From RBG-16-57-9 sp964529745 (GTDB taxonomy: Archaea; Thermoproteota; Bathyarchaeia; TCS64): DNA of 5,400 nucleotides. The notes beneath the pieces are model-generated. The model searched no databases. It saw only the letters and a program-made list of their open reading frames with translations, and was not told the origin of the DNA. Shown here piece by piece: positions 1-5,368 of this stretch; the first letter of the stretch is position 1, and every line of letters begins with the position of its first letter. The DNA lies in the NCBI GenBank assembly GCA_964529745.1, contig CAZGZR010000135.1, forward strand, positions 1-5,400, written 5' to 3'. A program made the position numbers and the translations under genes.

Positions 1-92
1 TCATCAGGGTCCGTTAGCTCTAGGTAGATGCCGGGGAGGATGAAGTCGGTGTTCACGTCGTCGCCGTAGTTCCAAGCCTTGCCTTTGATCAA
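1..92 (-). CDS. leuD: 3-isopropylmalate dehydratase small subunit (partial, N-terminus only)
   Basis: This is the small (swivel-domain) subunit that pairs with LeuC to isomerise 2-isopropylmalate to 3-isopropylmalate in leucine synthesis. Only 30 codons are visible; the gene leaves the window at the left edge. The peptide opens IKGKAWNYGDDVNTDFILPG, matching the conserved LeuD start (GKAWxxGDDxxTDxIxPG). Next comes YLELTDPD, the region of the substrate-specificity loop. The start is TTG at 92, two bases after the leuC stop. It is chosen because the family match begins there and a GGGAGG ribosome site lies 7 bases upstream inside leuC. It is cotranscribed with leuA and leuC. The archaeal homoaconitase small subunit is a close relative; the leuA neighbour favours the leucine role. 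Confidence 0.87.
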   Translation of the reverse strand, partial: MIKGKAWNYGDDVNTDFILPGIYLELTDPD

Positions 93-94
93 CT

Positions 95-1348
95 TCAAGC
101 CTCCCTCGGGTCTGTTATGACCCCCTTCAACGCGCTCGCCGCCGCCGTGGCTGGGCTGCAGAGGTAGACCTGGCTCTCGGTGCTTCCCTGCCTTCCCCTG
201 AAGTTGCGGTTGCTTGTGCTGAGGCCCACCTCGCCTGGAGCCAGTATCCCATGGTTGCCGCCGAAGCAGACGCTGCAGCTAGGGTTACACACAACCGCCC
301 CGGCGTCCATGAACGTCTTTATGATTCCCCGGCTGTTCGCACCGTCATACACCTCGTAGCTGGCCGGAGTAACGATGACCCTCACGTCTGGGTGAACCCG
401 TTTCCCTTTCACTATCTCGGCGGCAGACTGTAAGTCCTCTAGCCTGCCGTTGGTGCAGCTCCCTATAAAGACCTGGTTCACCGCCGTCCCGGCGACCTCG
501 GTGACTGGTTTAACGTTGTCCACGGCGTGAGGACAAGCCACCTGGGGCTCCAGCGCCGCGCCGTCGATCTCCAGGGTATCCCTGTACAGGGCATCGGCGT
601 CGCTATAGACCGGAGTGTAGCTGTGATCCACCCGGCCCTCAAGGAAGTTGAAGGTCTTGTCGTCCGGCTCCACGATGCCGGTCTTGGCTCCCAGCTCTAT
701 GGCCATGTTGCAGAGGGTCATACGGGCTCCCACGCTCATGTCTTTGACGGTTGAGCCTGTGAACTCCAGGGAGCAGTAGGTGGCGCCGTCCGCGCCCAGC
801 CTTCCCGCGGTCTTGAGTATGACATCCTTGGACATGACCCTCGGGGCGAGCCGCCCATCTACGTTGACCCTGATGGATTCCGGCACCTTGAACCATAGCT
901 TCCCGGTGCCTATGGCGGCGCCCATGTCGGTGCTGCCGATGCCTGTGGCGAAGGCCCCGAATGCGCCGTGGGTGCAGGTGTGGCTGTCGGCGCCTACCAT
1001 GAGCATCCCCGGATAGACGTGGCCCTTCTCCGGAATGACCTGATGGCAGACTCCCACGTTGATGTCGTAGAAGTGGCTTAGACCCTGCTTCTTGGCGATC
1101 TCCCTGCACTCCTTGTGGAGCGACGAGTTAGTAATGTTGGTGGCGGGGGCAATGTGGTCAAGAAGGATGGTCACCTTGTCACTGTCCCAGACCCTCTCGA
1201 TGTCCATGTCCCTCATGGCGTAGAAGGCGAGGGCCGCCGTGAGGGCTGGCATGAACGCGAAGTCGATATCGGCCTTCACTATCTCCCCAGGGTGGACCTC
1301 CTGGTGGCCGCTGTGTGCCGCCAGTATCTTCTCGGCTACGGTGCTCAT
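95..1348 (-). CDS. leuC: 3-isopropylmalate dehydratase large subunit
   Basis: This is the catalytic [4Fe-4S] subunit of isopropylmalate isomerase, cytosolic, acting with LeuD. The protein has 417 residues, the usual length of the short archaeal-type LeuC, and contains the aconitase-family core. GADSHTCTHGAFGAFATG runs from about 119 to 136. GSCTNGR at 296-302 supplies one cluster cysteine (C298), and NPSCSVC at 355-361 supplies the other two (C358 and C361). HQVIPEKGHVYPG (102-114) is also typical. The ATG at 1348 starts one base after the leuA stop with no strong ribosome site, which suggests translational coupling. It is flanked by leuA and leuD in pathway order. Homoaconitase and methylmalate/citraconate isomerases share this fold and length, so substrate choice is inferred from the neighbours. 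No truncation or missing catalytic residue is seen. Confidence 0.88.
   Translation of the reverse strand: MSTVAEKILAAHSGHQEVHPGEIVKADIDFAFMPALTAALAFYAMRDMDIERVWDSDKVTILLDHIAPATNITNSSLHKECREIAKKQGLSHFYDINVGVCHQVIPEKGHVYPGMLMVGADSHTCTHGAFGAFATGIGSTDMGAAIGTGKLWFKVPESIRVNVDGRLAPRVMSKDVILKTAGRLGADGATYCSLEFTGSTVKDMSVGARMTLCNMAIELGAKTGIVEPDDKTFNFLEGRVDHSYTPVYSDADALYRDTLEIDGAALEPQVACPHAVDNVKPVTEVAGTAVNQVFIGSCTNGRLEDLQSAAEIVKGKRVHPDVRVIVTPASYEVYDGANSRGIIKTFMDAGAVVCNPSCSVCFGGNHGILAPGEVGLSTSNRNFRGRQGSTESQVYLCSPATAAASALKGVITDPREA
100..105 (-). promoter_or_regulatory. Shine-Dalgarno site for leuD
   Basis: GGGAGG on the minus strand lies within the last codons of leuC, 7 bases before the TTG at 92. It decides the leuD start, since no ATG is available in frame near the conserved N-terminus. 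Confidence 0.7.
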
Positions 1349-1349
1349 G

Positions 1350-2870
1350 CTACGCGCCCTGCTTATCCAGCAGCCTGTTCATGCCCTTGAGTATTGCCTC
1401 GACGCTGGCCATGACGGTGTCCCCGTTGACGCTGTTGGCTGTGATGAGCTTCTCGCCCTGCCTGACGGCTACGGTGACGTCGGCCACGGCGTCTGTGCCT
1501 CCGGTGATGGCCTTCATCATGAACTTCTCCAAGGTGAAGTCGGCGAACCCGTTCACCACGTTCCTGATGGCGTTGATGGCGGAGTCTATGGGGCCGTTGC
1601 CCGTGCCGCTGCCTATCATCTCGTTACCGTCAACGTTCAGGCTGACGCTCGCCGTGGGCACGATGTTGTTCCCCGTGACCACCAGGAGCTGCTGGAGCTT
1701 CACCCTGTCCTCCTGCCTGATGTCCAGTATGTTCCTGGTTATGGCATAGAGGTCGGTGTCGGTGACCAGCTTACCCGTGTCGCCCAGGCTCTTGACCTCC
1801 CGGGCTATTGCCTTCAGCTGATCCTCGCTTGGCTCGAAACCCATGTCCGTTACCATCTTGAAGATGCCGTGGCGGCCTGCGTGCTTCCCGGCGACGACGC
1901 GGCTCTTCTTGCCAACGAACTCGGCTGACATGATCTCGTAGTTGCCACGGAACCCCAGGAGGCCGTGGACGTGTATCCCTGCCTCGTGGGAGAACGCGTT
2001 GTCCCCGACGATGGGCGTGCTCGGCGGCAAGTAGACGCCGCTGAGCCGCTCCACAAGGCTGCTTGTCTCCGCCATCTTCTTGTAGTTGAGCCCGGTCTCT
2101 ATCCCGTATTGGGCTGCAAGGCTAAGCGCCACTTCCTCGAGGGCTGTGTTCCCCGCACGCTCACCCAAACCGTTGATGCAGACATGAACCTGCTCAGCGC
2201 CGGCCTCCACCGCCGCCAGGCTGTTGGCCGTCGCCTGGCCCAGGTCGTTGTGGGCGTGGGCGCTGAGCGGCGTATCCACGGTCTTCTTGAGCTCCTTGAA
2301 GAACTCGTATGTGATCCTGGGCGTCATGACGCCGACGGTGTCCGGGATGTTCAGCATCTCCGCGCCCGCGTCGGAGGCGGCTATGCATATCTGTTTGAGG
2401 AACCCCATGTCTGTCCTGGTTGCGTCCTGGGGGCTGTACTCGACCCTGACGCCGTGGTCCTTGGCGTACTCGATGCCCTCCACGGTCTGGCGCATGACTT
2501 CCTCCCGGGTGGTGTTCATCATGTGCTCGATGTGAAGATCGCTGGTACTGATGAATATGTGTACGTAGGGGACGTCGCAGTCCAGCGCGCGGTCGATGTC
2601 GCCCTTCAGGGGCCGCGCCAGCGCTACTATGGTGGAGTCCAGCCCCAGGGCGGCTATCTTCTTCACGGCCTCGGTCTCCCCCCTGCTGGTGATGGGGAAA
2701 CCGGCCTCTATCTTGGGCACCCTCAGCTCATTCAGCTGGTGTGCTATGAGTATCTTCTCGTCTATCGTGTAGGTGACTCCGGGCATCTGCTCCCCGTCCC
2801 GGAGTGTGGTATCGAAGAGCCACACCTTCTCGGGGAGGTTCATCTCGATCTCCGGCACGTAATCGCTCAT
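1350..2870 (-). CDS. leuA: 2-isopropylmalate synthase (LeuA/CimA family)
   Basis: The enzyme condenses acetyl-CoA with 2-oxoisovalerate to form 2-isopropylmalate, the first committed step to leucine. With the start at 2870 it has 506 residues. The HMGL-like TIM barrel begins with FDTTLRDGEQMPG (19-31). The metal-binding HAHND is at 205-209, INGLGERAGN at 232-241, and HVHG and GKHAGRHG at about 300-335. A LeuA-type allosteric domain follows from about 400 to 500, with GTGNGPID and ITGGTDA, so leucine feedback inhibition is likely. The frame is open to a TTG at 2948, but a TATA box (2929-2936) lies inside that extension and the family homology starts after ATG 2870. No clear Shine-Dalgarno precedes this ATG. 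The first gene of leuA-leuC-leuD. Citramalate synthase (pyruvate as substrate) is the main alternative; the sequence alone does not exclude it. Confidence 0.85.
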   Translation of the reverse strand: MSDYVPEIEMNLPEKVWLFDTTLRDGEQMPGVTYTIDEKILIAHQLNELRVPKIEAGFPITSRGETEAVKKIAALGLDSTIVALARPLKGDIDRALDCDVPYVHIFISTSDLHIEHMMNTTREEVMRQTVEGIEYAKDHGVRVEYSPQDATRTDMGFLKQICIAASDAGAEMLNIPDTVGVMTPRITYEFFKELKKTVDTPLSAHAHNDLGQATANSLAAVEAGAEQVHVCINGLGERAGNTALEEVALSLAAQYGIETGLNYKKMAETSSLVERLSGVYLPPSTPIVGDNAFSHEAGIHVHGLLGFRGNYEIMSAEFVGKKSRVVAGKHAGRHGIFKMVTDMGFEPSEDQLKAIAREVKSLGDTGKLVTDTDLYAITRNILDIRQEDRVKLQQLLVVTGNNIVPTASVSLNVDGNEMIGSGTGNGPIDSAINAIRNVVNGFADFTLEKFMMKAITGGTDAVADVTVAVRQGEKLITANSVNGDTVMASVEAILKGMNRLLDKQGA

Positions 2871-2928
2871 GTAGAACTCTTTATCCGACAAATCCTGCAC
2901 CAGGTTTTCATATCCAACGCCTCGAATG

Positions 2929-2936
2929 GTTATAAA
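2929..2936 (-). promoter_or_regulatory. archaeal TATA box of the leuA-leuC-leuD operon
   Basis: TTTATAAC on the minus strand is the best TATA-like box in the gap between thiT and leuA. A start about 26 bases downstream would fall in the purine-rich stretch near 2905-2909, giving a leader of about 35 bases before ATG 2870. It is inferred from position and composition only. Confidence 0.6.
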
Positions 2937-2944
2937 CAGTTTGA

Positions 2945-2958
2945 GCAACGACGGTTGC
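2945..2958. repeat. short inverted repeat upstream of the leuA promoter
   Basis: GCAAC-GACG-GTTGC is a perfect 5-base palindrome with a 4-base spacer, 8 bases upstream of the leuA TATA box and just beyond where a BRE would lie. It could be a regulator-binding site for the leucine operon. An inverted repeat this short can also arise by chance, so no regulator is assigned. Confidence 0.3.
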
Positions 2959-2979
2959 GGATGAAGCCCTTTTTGCGTT

Positions 2980-2991
2980 AAACAAACAAAA
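2980..2991 (-). terminator. T-rich archaeal-type terminator after thiT
   Basis: TTTTGTTTGTTT on the minus strand begins 10 bases after the thiT stop codon and lies upstream of the leuA promoter. Archaeal polymerase commonly stops at such T-rich tracts without a hairpin. Its position separates the riboswitch-controlled thiT unit from the leucine operon. Confidence 0.6.
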
Positions 2992-3001
2992 TGTAGGTAG
3001 G

Positions 3002-3505
3002 TTAGATATCGTACTCAAGTATCCCCCGCTGTATCAGCAGGTGGATGACTACGGCGCTTATCACGAACTCGGGCAGCATGTAGCTGCCGTTGTAGATGGC
3101 GCTGTACACGTAAGGCCCCAGCTCGGGCGGCGCGTATGCACCGAAGAAAACGACGCCCGAGACGAAGTGGGCCAGGAACCTCAACGCCATGGCGACAGCC
3201 ACCCCGACCAGCGGCCTCTTCCTGAAGAACCCCGCTAGGCCGAGGACGGCAAAAGCCACGGGATAGTCCAGGATCACCTGCGCCAACGTGAACCAGTATC
3301 CGCCGAGGAACATCTGGACGAGGCCGAACACCGCTCCCGCGAAGACGCCTATCCTAGGCCCCCTTCTGAAGGCCACTAACAGTATGGGCACCATGCTCCC
3401 CAGGGTGATCGAGCCGCCCTGCGGCAGGTGGTACACGATGATAAGGTTGAGTACGTAGGCGAGGGCGACGCTTACGGCGACCTCCGCCAAAACCCGGGTA
3501 TCCAT
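3002..3505 (-). CDS. thiT: thiamine ECF transporter S-component ThiT
   Basis: This is a membrane thiamine-binding protein of the ThiT/YuaJ family, which imports thiamine when joined to an ECF energizing module (EcfT plus ATPases, not in this window). The 167-residue protein has about six hydrophobic segments (roughly 6-25, 35-46, 52-70, 72-93, 97-121, 138-158). Family motifs are PQGGSI (28-33), GGYW (68-71), ILDYPVAF (78-85), HFVSG (113-117) and YSAIYNGSYMLPE (134-146). H113, Y134 and N139 keep the spacing of the thiamine-contact residues I recall from Lactococcus ThiT (H125, Y146, N151). An AxxxA pattern (A10-A14) in the first helix resembles the S-component docking motif. The ATG at 3505 is chosen because a TPP riboswitch ends 5 bases before it. 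The frame stays open upstream to an ATG at 3664, but that stretch holds the promoter and aptamer. Confidence 0.88.
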   Translation of the reverse strand: MDTRVLAEVAVSVALAYVLNLIIVYHLPQGGSITLGSMVPILLVAFRRGPRIGVFAGAVFGLVQMFLGGYWFTLAQVILDYPVAFAVLGLAGFFRKRPLVGVAVAMALRFLAHFVSGVVFFGAYAPPELGPYVYSAIYNGSYMLPEFVISAVVIHLLIQRGILEYDI

Positions 3506-3509
3506 CTCA

Positions 3510-3610
3510 CTACTCGTTTCTCTTCCCTCCGCCAGTATTACCTGGATCAGGTTCAAAGGGTCGACTTTCGTCCTCTCAGCTAGGCTGACGCCCAGCTCCC
3601 CTTCGCATAG
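3510..3610 (-). promoter_or_regulatory. TPP riboswitch (THI element) controlling thiT
   Basis: All conserved parts of the thiamine-pyrophosphate aptamer are present on the minus strand. GGGGAGC (3601-3595) pairs as P2 with ACCC. A P3 arm follows (CTGGGC with GCCTAG around a 4-base loop), then the pyrimidine-sensing CTGAGA. A short P3a hairpin is capped by a GAAA tetraloop. ACCCTTTGAACCTGATC leads into P4/P5 (CCAG-GTAATA-CTGG), and the element closes with GCGGAGGGAA. P1 can form between 3610-3604 and 3516-3510 with one mismatch and one wobble pair. Its 3' strand ends 4 bases before the thiT ATG, and there is no room for a separate expression platform. Ligand-stabilised P1 therefore probably hides the translation start. 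Boundaries are good to about 5 bases. Confidence 0.95.
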
Positions 3611-3626
3611 CCTGCCGGGGAATGAG

Positions 3627-3635
3627 GATTTAAAC
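3627..3635 (-). promoter_or_regulatory. TATA box of the riboswitch-thiT transcript
   Basis: GTTTAAATC, preceded by purine-rich GAATAA that could serve as BRE, is centred near 3631. A start about 25 bases downstream falls at about 3605-3608, almost exactly at the 5' end of the aptamer. The transcript would then begin directly with the riboswitch. Confidence 0.65.
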
Positions 3636-3700
3636 TTATTCATAGATGGGGTGGAGAATCCCATAAAAGTCGAGAACGTCGCGTCTTTCCGGGATGACTG

Positions 3701-4357
3701 CTACTTCGACGAAGCCTTAATCAATATCACACCCGTCCCAACGCCGGGCTCCACCAGACCGCCCCCCACCTCTACCTCCTTCGGTCCCGTCGTGAGGGTT
3801 CCCACGGACCCCTGTAACGCGTAACCTGCCTCAGCCAGCATCTCAAGCACCTCCTCATGAGAGCGAAGCCTGGCATACCTGAACACGGGGTCGCCGTCGG
3901 CGCCTATCCGCCTATACAGGCTGCCCCAGGGGCTGTCGGCGTTGATGAACAGGATCGTGAGAGGCGCGGCTCTCCTCATCGTAAACCTGACTTGTCTTAA
4001 GGCAGCGACCGGGTCCACCAGGAACTCAAGGGTCGTCACCATGTAGGCGAAGTCCAACGACGCCTCGGTGATGGGCATGTGCTCTCCAACACCCATGATC
4101 GCCTGCAGCTTCCTCTCCCTCACCTTAGCGAGCATGGCCCCGGACGGATCAAGGCAGATGATGGTCCTCTCCTCGTCTGTGAGGCTCTCTGCGAACGCCC
4201 CCGTGCCCGCACCGACCTCTAAGCCCAGCCCCGTTCCCGGGATGAGTGACTCCAAGGCCGAGAGCTCCGCCTCGAAGACCTGTCTCCCCTGGGGGTGGCT
4301 GTACCAGTCGTCGTAGTAGCCCGCCACCTGGTCGAACGCCTTCACGGATTCACGCAA
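3701..4357 (-). CDS. class I SAM-dependent methyltransferase, substrate unknown
   Basis: This is a 218-residue Rossmann-type methyltransferase of the UbiE/Methyltransf_11 kind. Motif I is LEVGAGTG (46-53). D70 in CLDPSGAML is the likely ribose-binding acidic residue at the end of strand 2. GEHMPI (91-96) and FAYMVTTLEFL (103-113) fit the post-motif strands. HEEVLEMLAEAGY (167-179) is the usual C-terminal helix. No membrane segment or extra domain is visible. The TTG start at 4357 overlaps the stop of the upstream AIRS-ThiN gene by 8 bases, so the two are very likely cotranslated; a GTG at 4345 is an alternative start. The neighbourhood points to thiamine metabolism, but no motif identifies the substrate, so I do not name a reaction. 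The gene ends 66 bases before the thiT TATA box, where I see no strong terminator. Confidence 0.85.
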   Translation of the reverse strand: MRESVKAFDQVAGYYDDWYSHPQGRQVFEAELSALESLIPGTGLGLEVGAGTGAFAESLTDEERTIICLDPSGAMLAKVRERKLQAIMGVGEHMPITEASLDFAYMVTTLEFLVDPVAALRQVRFTMRRAAPLTILFINADSPWGSLYRRIGADGDPVFRYARLRSHEEVLEMLAEAGYALQGSVGTLTTGPKEVEVGGGLVEPGVGTGVILIKASSK

Positions 4358-5342
4358 CCCTAGCTAACTCCGTTATTATCTCCACAAGCCTCTCAGGGGA
4401 CTCGCCTAGGATGGTCGTGGTGGGCTCCACGCCGAAGTCACCGGGGTGAACATACGCGTCGAGGAGGCCGCCGTGGTCTCTTATGTAGTGGGTGACGGGG
4501 CAGCCAGCCTCCTCCAGTTTGCCTGGTATGGTGACGACGCCGAGGCCCAGCCTCTTCAAGCCGCCGGTCACGTCTTCCCCCGCCCTGATGTTGACGGCGG
4601 CGCGGACCCCACAGTCTTTCTTAGCCGCCTCCAGGACCACAGACGCCAGATACCTTGAAGCGCCGTAGGCTGTCTCGCCGCACATCAAGGCCCCGCCGTA
4701 GGCAGCCACCAGCCTTCCGCTGAGACCTGCGACATCCATGGCGTTCTCGGCGCCCTCCTTCGCGTACACCAGGTTCGTACCTACTTGGGGGATCAACCGC
4801 TCTACGCCGGGTACCTCAGTCAAGCTCTCCAGCGCCGACCGGAGACGAGAGAGTAAAGCATCCTTGAGCTTCAACGACCCATACAGCTCGTCAAGCTCGA
4901 CGCGTCTCTGCTCGGTCACCTCGACGCCGTCCGCGAAGAGACCGCGCCCCTCCTCGACTCTCCCCGCGGCCGCGAAGGTGGTTCCGTTTTCCTCGCAGAT
5001 GCGTCGAACCTCATCGACCCCCCTGCCGTCGATGACGGCTATCAACGCGCCGTAGGAGGGGGCCCTCAAAGGGTCTTCATCCAACTCCGCGGCTTCTTTC
5101 CCGATGTTGAGGGTCTTAGAGTCTACGGAAATCCTCACATTGTGGGCGTCCTGCAACTCGTACAGGCCCCCTATGACTCCCCCCTCCGACACGTCGTGAA
5201 GAAGCTTCACATAGGGGCAGTCCTGCAGAGCGAGTATGGACTGCAGGGGGGTGAAGCGCCGATAGGCGTCGCTCTCCGCTCCCCAGCTGACCTCCCTGAG
5301 CCACGCCCCCACCCCTCCCACCAACCCGATGACCCCCCCCAC
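4350..5342 (-). CDS. AIR-synthase-related C-terminal domain fused to a ThiN domain
   Basis: The 330-residue frame has two parts. Residues 1 to about 145 match the C-terminal domain of the PurM/HypE/ThiL superfamily, with HDVSEGGVIGGLYEL (49-63) in the position of HypE DPTRGGLATALNE and DPLRAPSYGALIAV (90-103) further on. Residues about 178-330 match ThiN, the domain that in other archaea joins HMP-PP and thiazole phosphate into thiamine phosphate. Its motifs are IPQVGTNLVYA (184-194), GRLV (209-212), YGASRYLA (226-233), RAAVNIR (247-253) and HPGDFGVEP (299-307). R210 is kept, but Y231 stands where I recall a catalytic His. The N-terminal AIRS domain, needed for ATP binding in relatives, is absent in this frame. 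The start is uncertain: GTG 5342 overlaps its own GGAGG, an in-frame TAA lies at 5379-5381, and TTG 5324 or GTG 5321 and 5312 are alternatives. A role in thiamine synthesis or sensing is inferred. Confidence 0.75.
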   Translation of the reverse strand: MGGVIGLVGGVGAWLREVSWGAESDAYRRFTPLQSILALQDCPYVKLLHDVSEGGVIGGLYELQDAHNVRISVDSKTLNIGKEAAELDEDPLRAPSYGALIAVIDGRGVDEVRRICEENGTTFAAAGRVEEGRGLFADGVEVTEQRRVELDELYGSLKLKDALLSRLRSALESLTEVPGVERLIPQVGTNLVYAKEGAENAMDVAGLSGRLVAAYGGALMCGETAYGASRYLASVVLEAAKKDCGVRAAVNIRAGEDVTGGLKRLGLGVVTIPGKLEEAGCPVTHYIRDHGGLLDAYVHPGDFGVEPTTTILGESPERLVEIITELARVA

Positions 5343-5349
5343 CTCCCCC
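5306..5349 (-). other. G-rich tract over the start of the AIRS-ThiN gene
   Basis: The minus strand carries G5, G2, G8, G3, G3, G4 and G5 runs within 44 bases, with short spacers. The last four runs have loops of 5, 1 and 1 bases, which meets the usual G-quadruplex rule. The tract covers the possible start codons and encodes a Gly/Val-rich stretch, so it may partly reflect coding. Any structural role is inferred. Confidence 0.45.
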
Positions 5350-5356
5350 GGCGCTG

Positions 5357-5368
5357 GATAAAAAATAT
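5357..5368 (-). promoter_or_regulatory. AT-rich element upstream of the AIRS-ThiN gene
   Basis: ATATTTTTTATC on the minus strand stands out in GC-rich surroundings. It could be a TATA box, a T-rich terminator for an upstream gene ending at TAA 5379, or simply coding sequence containing a T6 run. As a promoter it would start transcripts near 5335, downstream of GTG 5342, and would favour a later start codon. Confidence 0.3.

Noticed and set aside
1239..1928. Plus-strand open frame of 229 codons antisense to the leuA 3' end and the start of leuC
   Set aside because: It crosses two real genes on the other strand, has no recognisable domain, and is explained by GC-rich codon bias.
2867..2911. 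14-codon minus-strand frame (MKTWCRICRIKSST) preceded by GAGG and ending in an ATGA overlap with the leuA start
   Set aside because: The predicted transcription start (about 2905-2909) lies at or after its ATG, so the leader would not include it. It has no leucine codons as an attenuator peptide would. It is worth revisiting only if RNA 5' ends map upstream of 2925.
2871..2948. N-terminal extension of leuA to TTG 2948
   Set aside because: It contains the TATA box and lies outside LeuA family homology.
1965..2981. Long plus-strand open frame of 338 codons antisense to leuA
   Set aside because: The opposite strand carries an unmistakable leuA with conserved catalytic motifs. The antisense translation resembles no family I know and fits the codon-bias shadow common in GC-rich genes.
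3661..3700. Possible terminator after the methyltransferase
   Set aside because: Only a T4 run and a weak 3-base stem are visible, too little to call.
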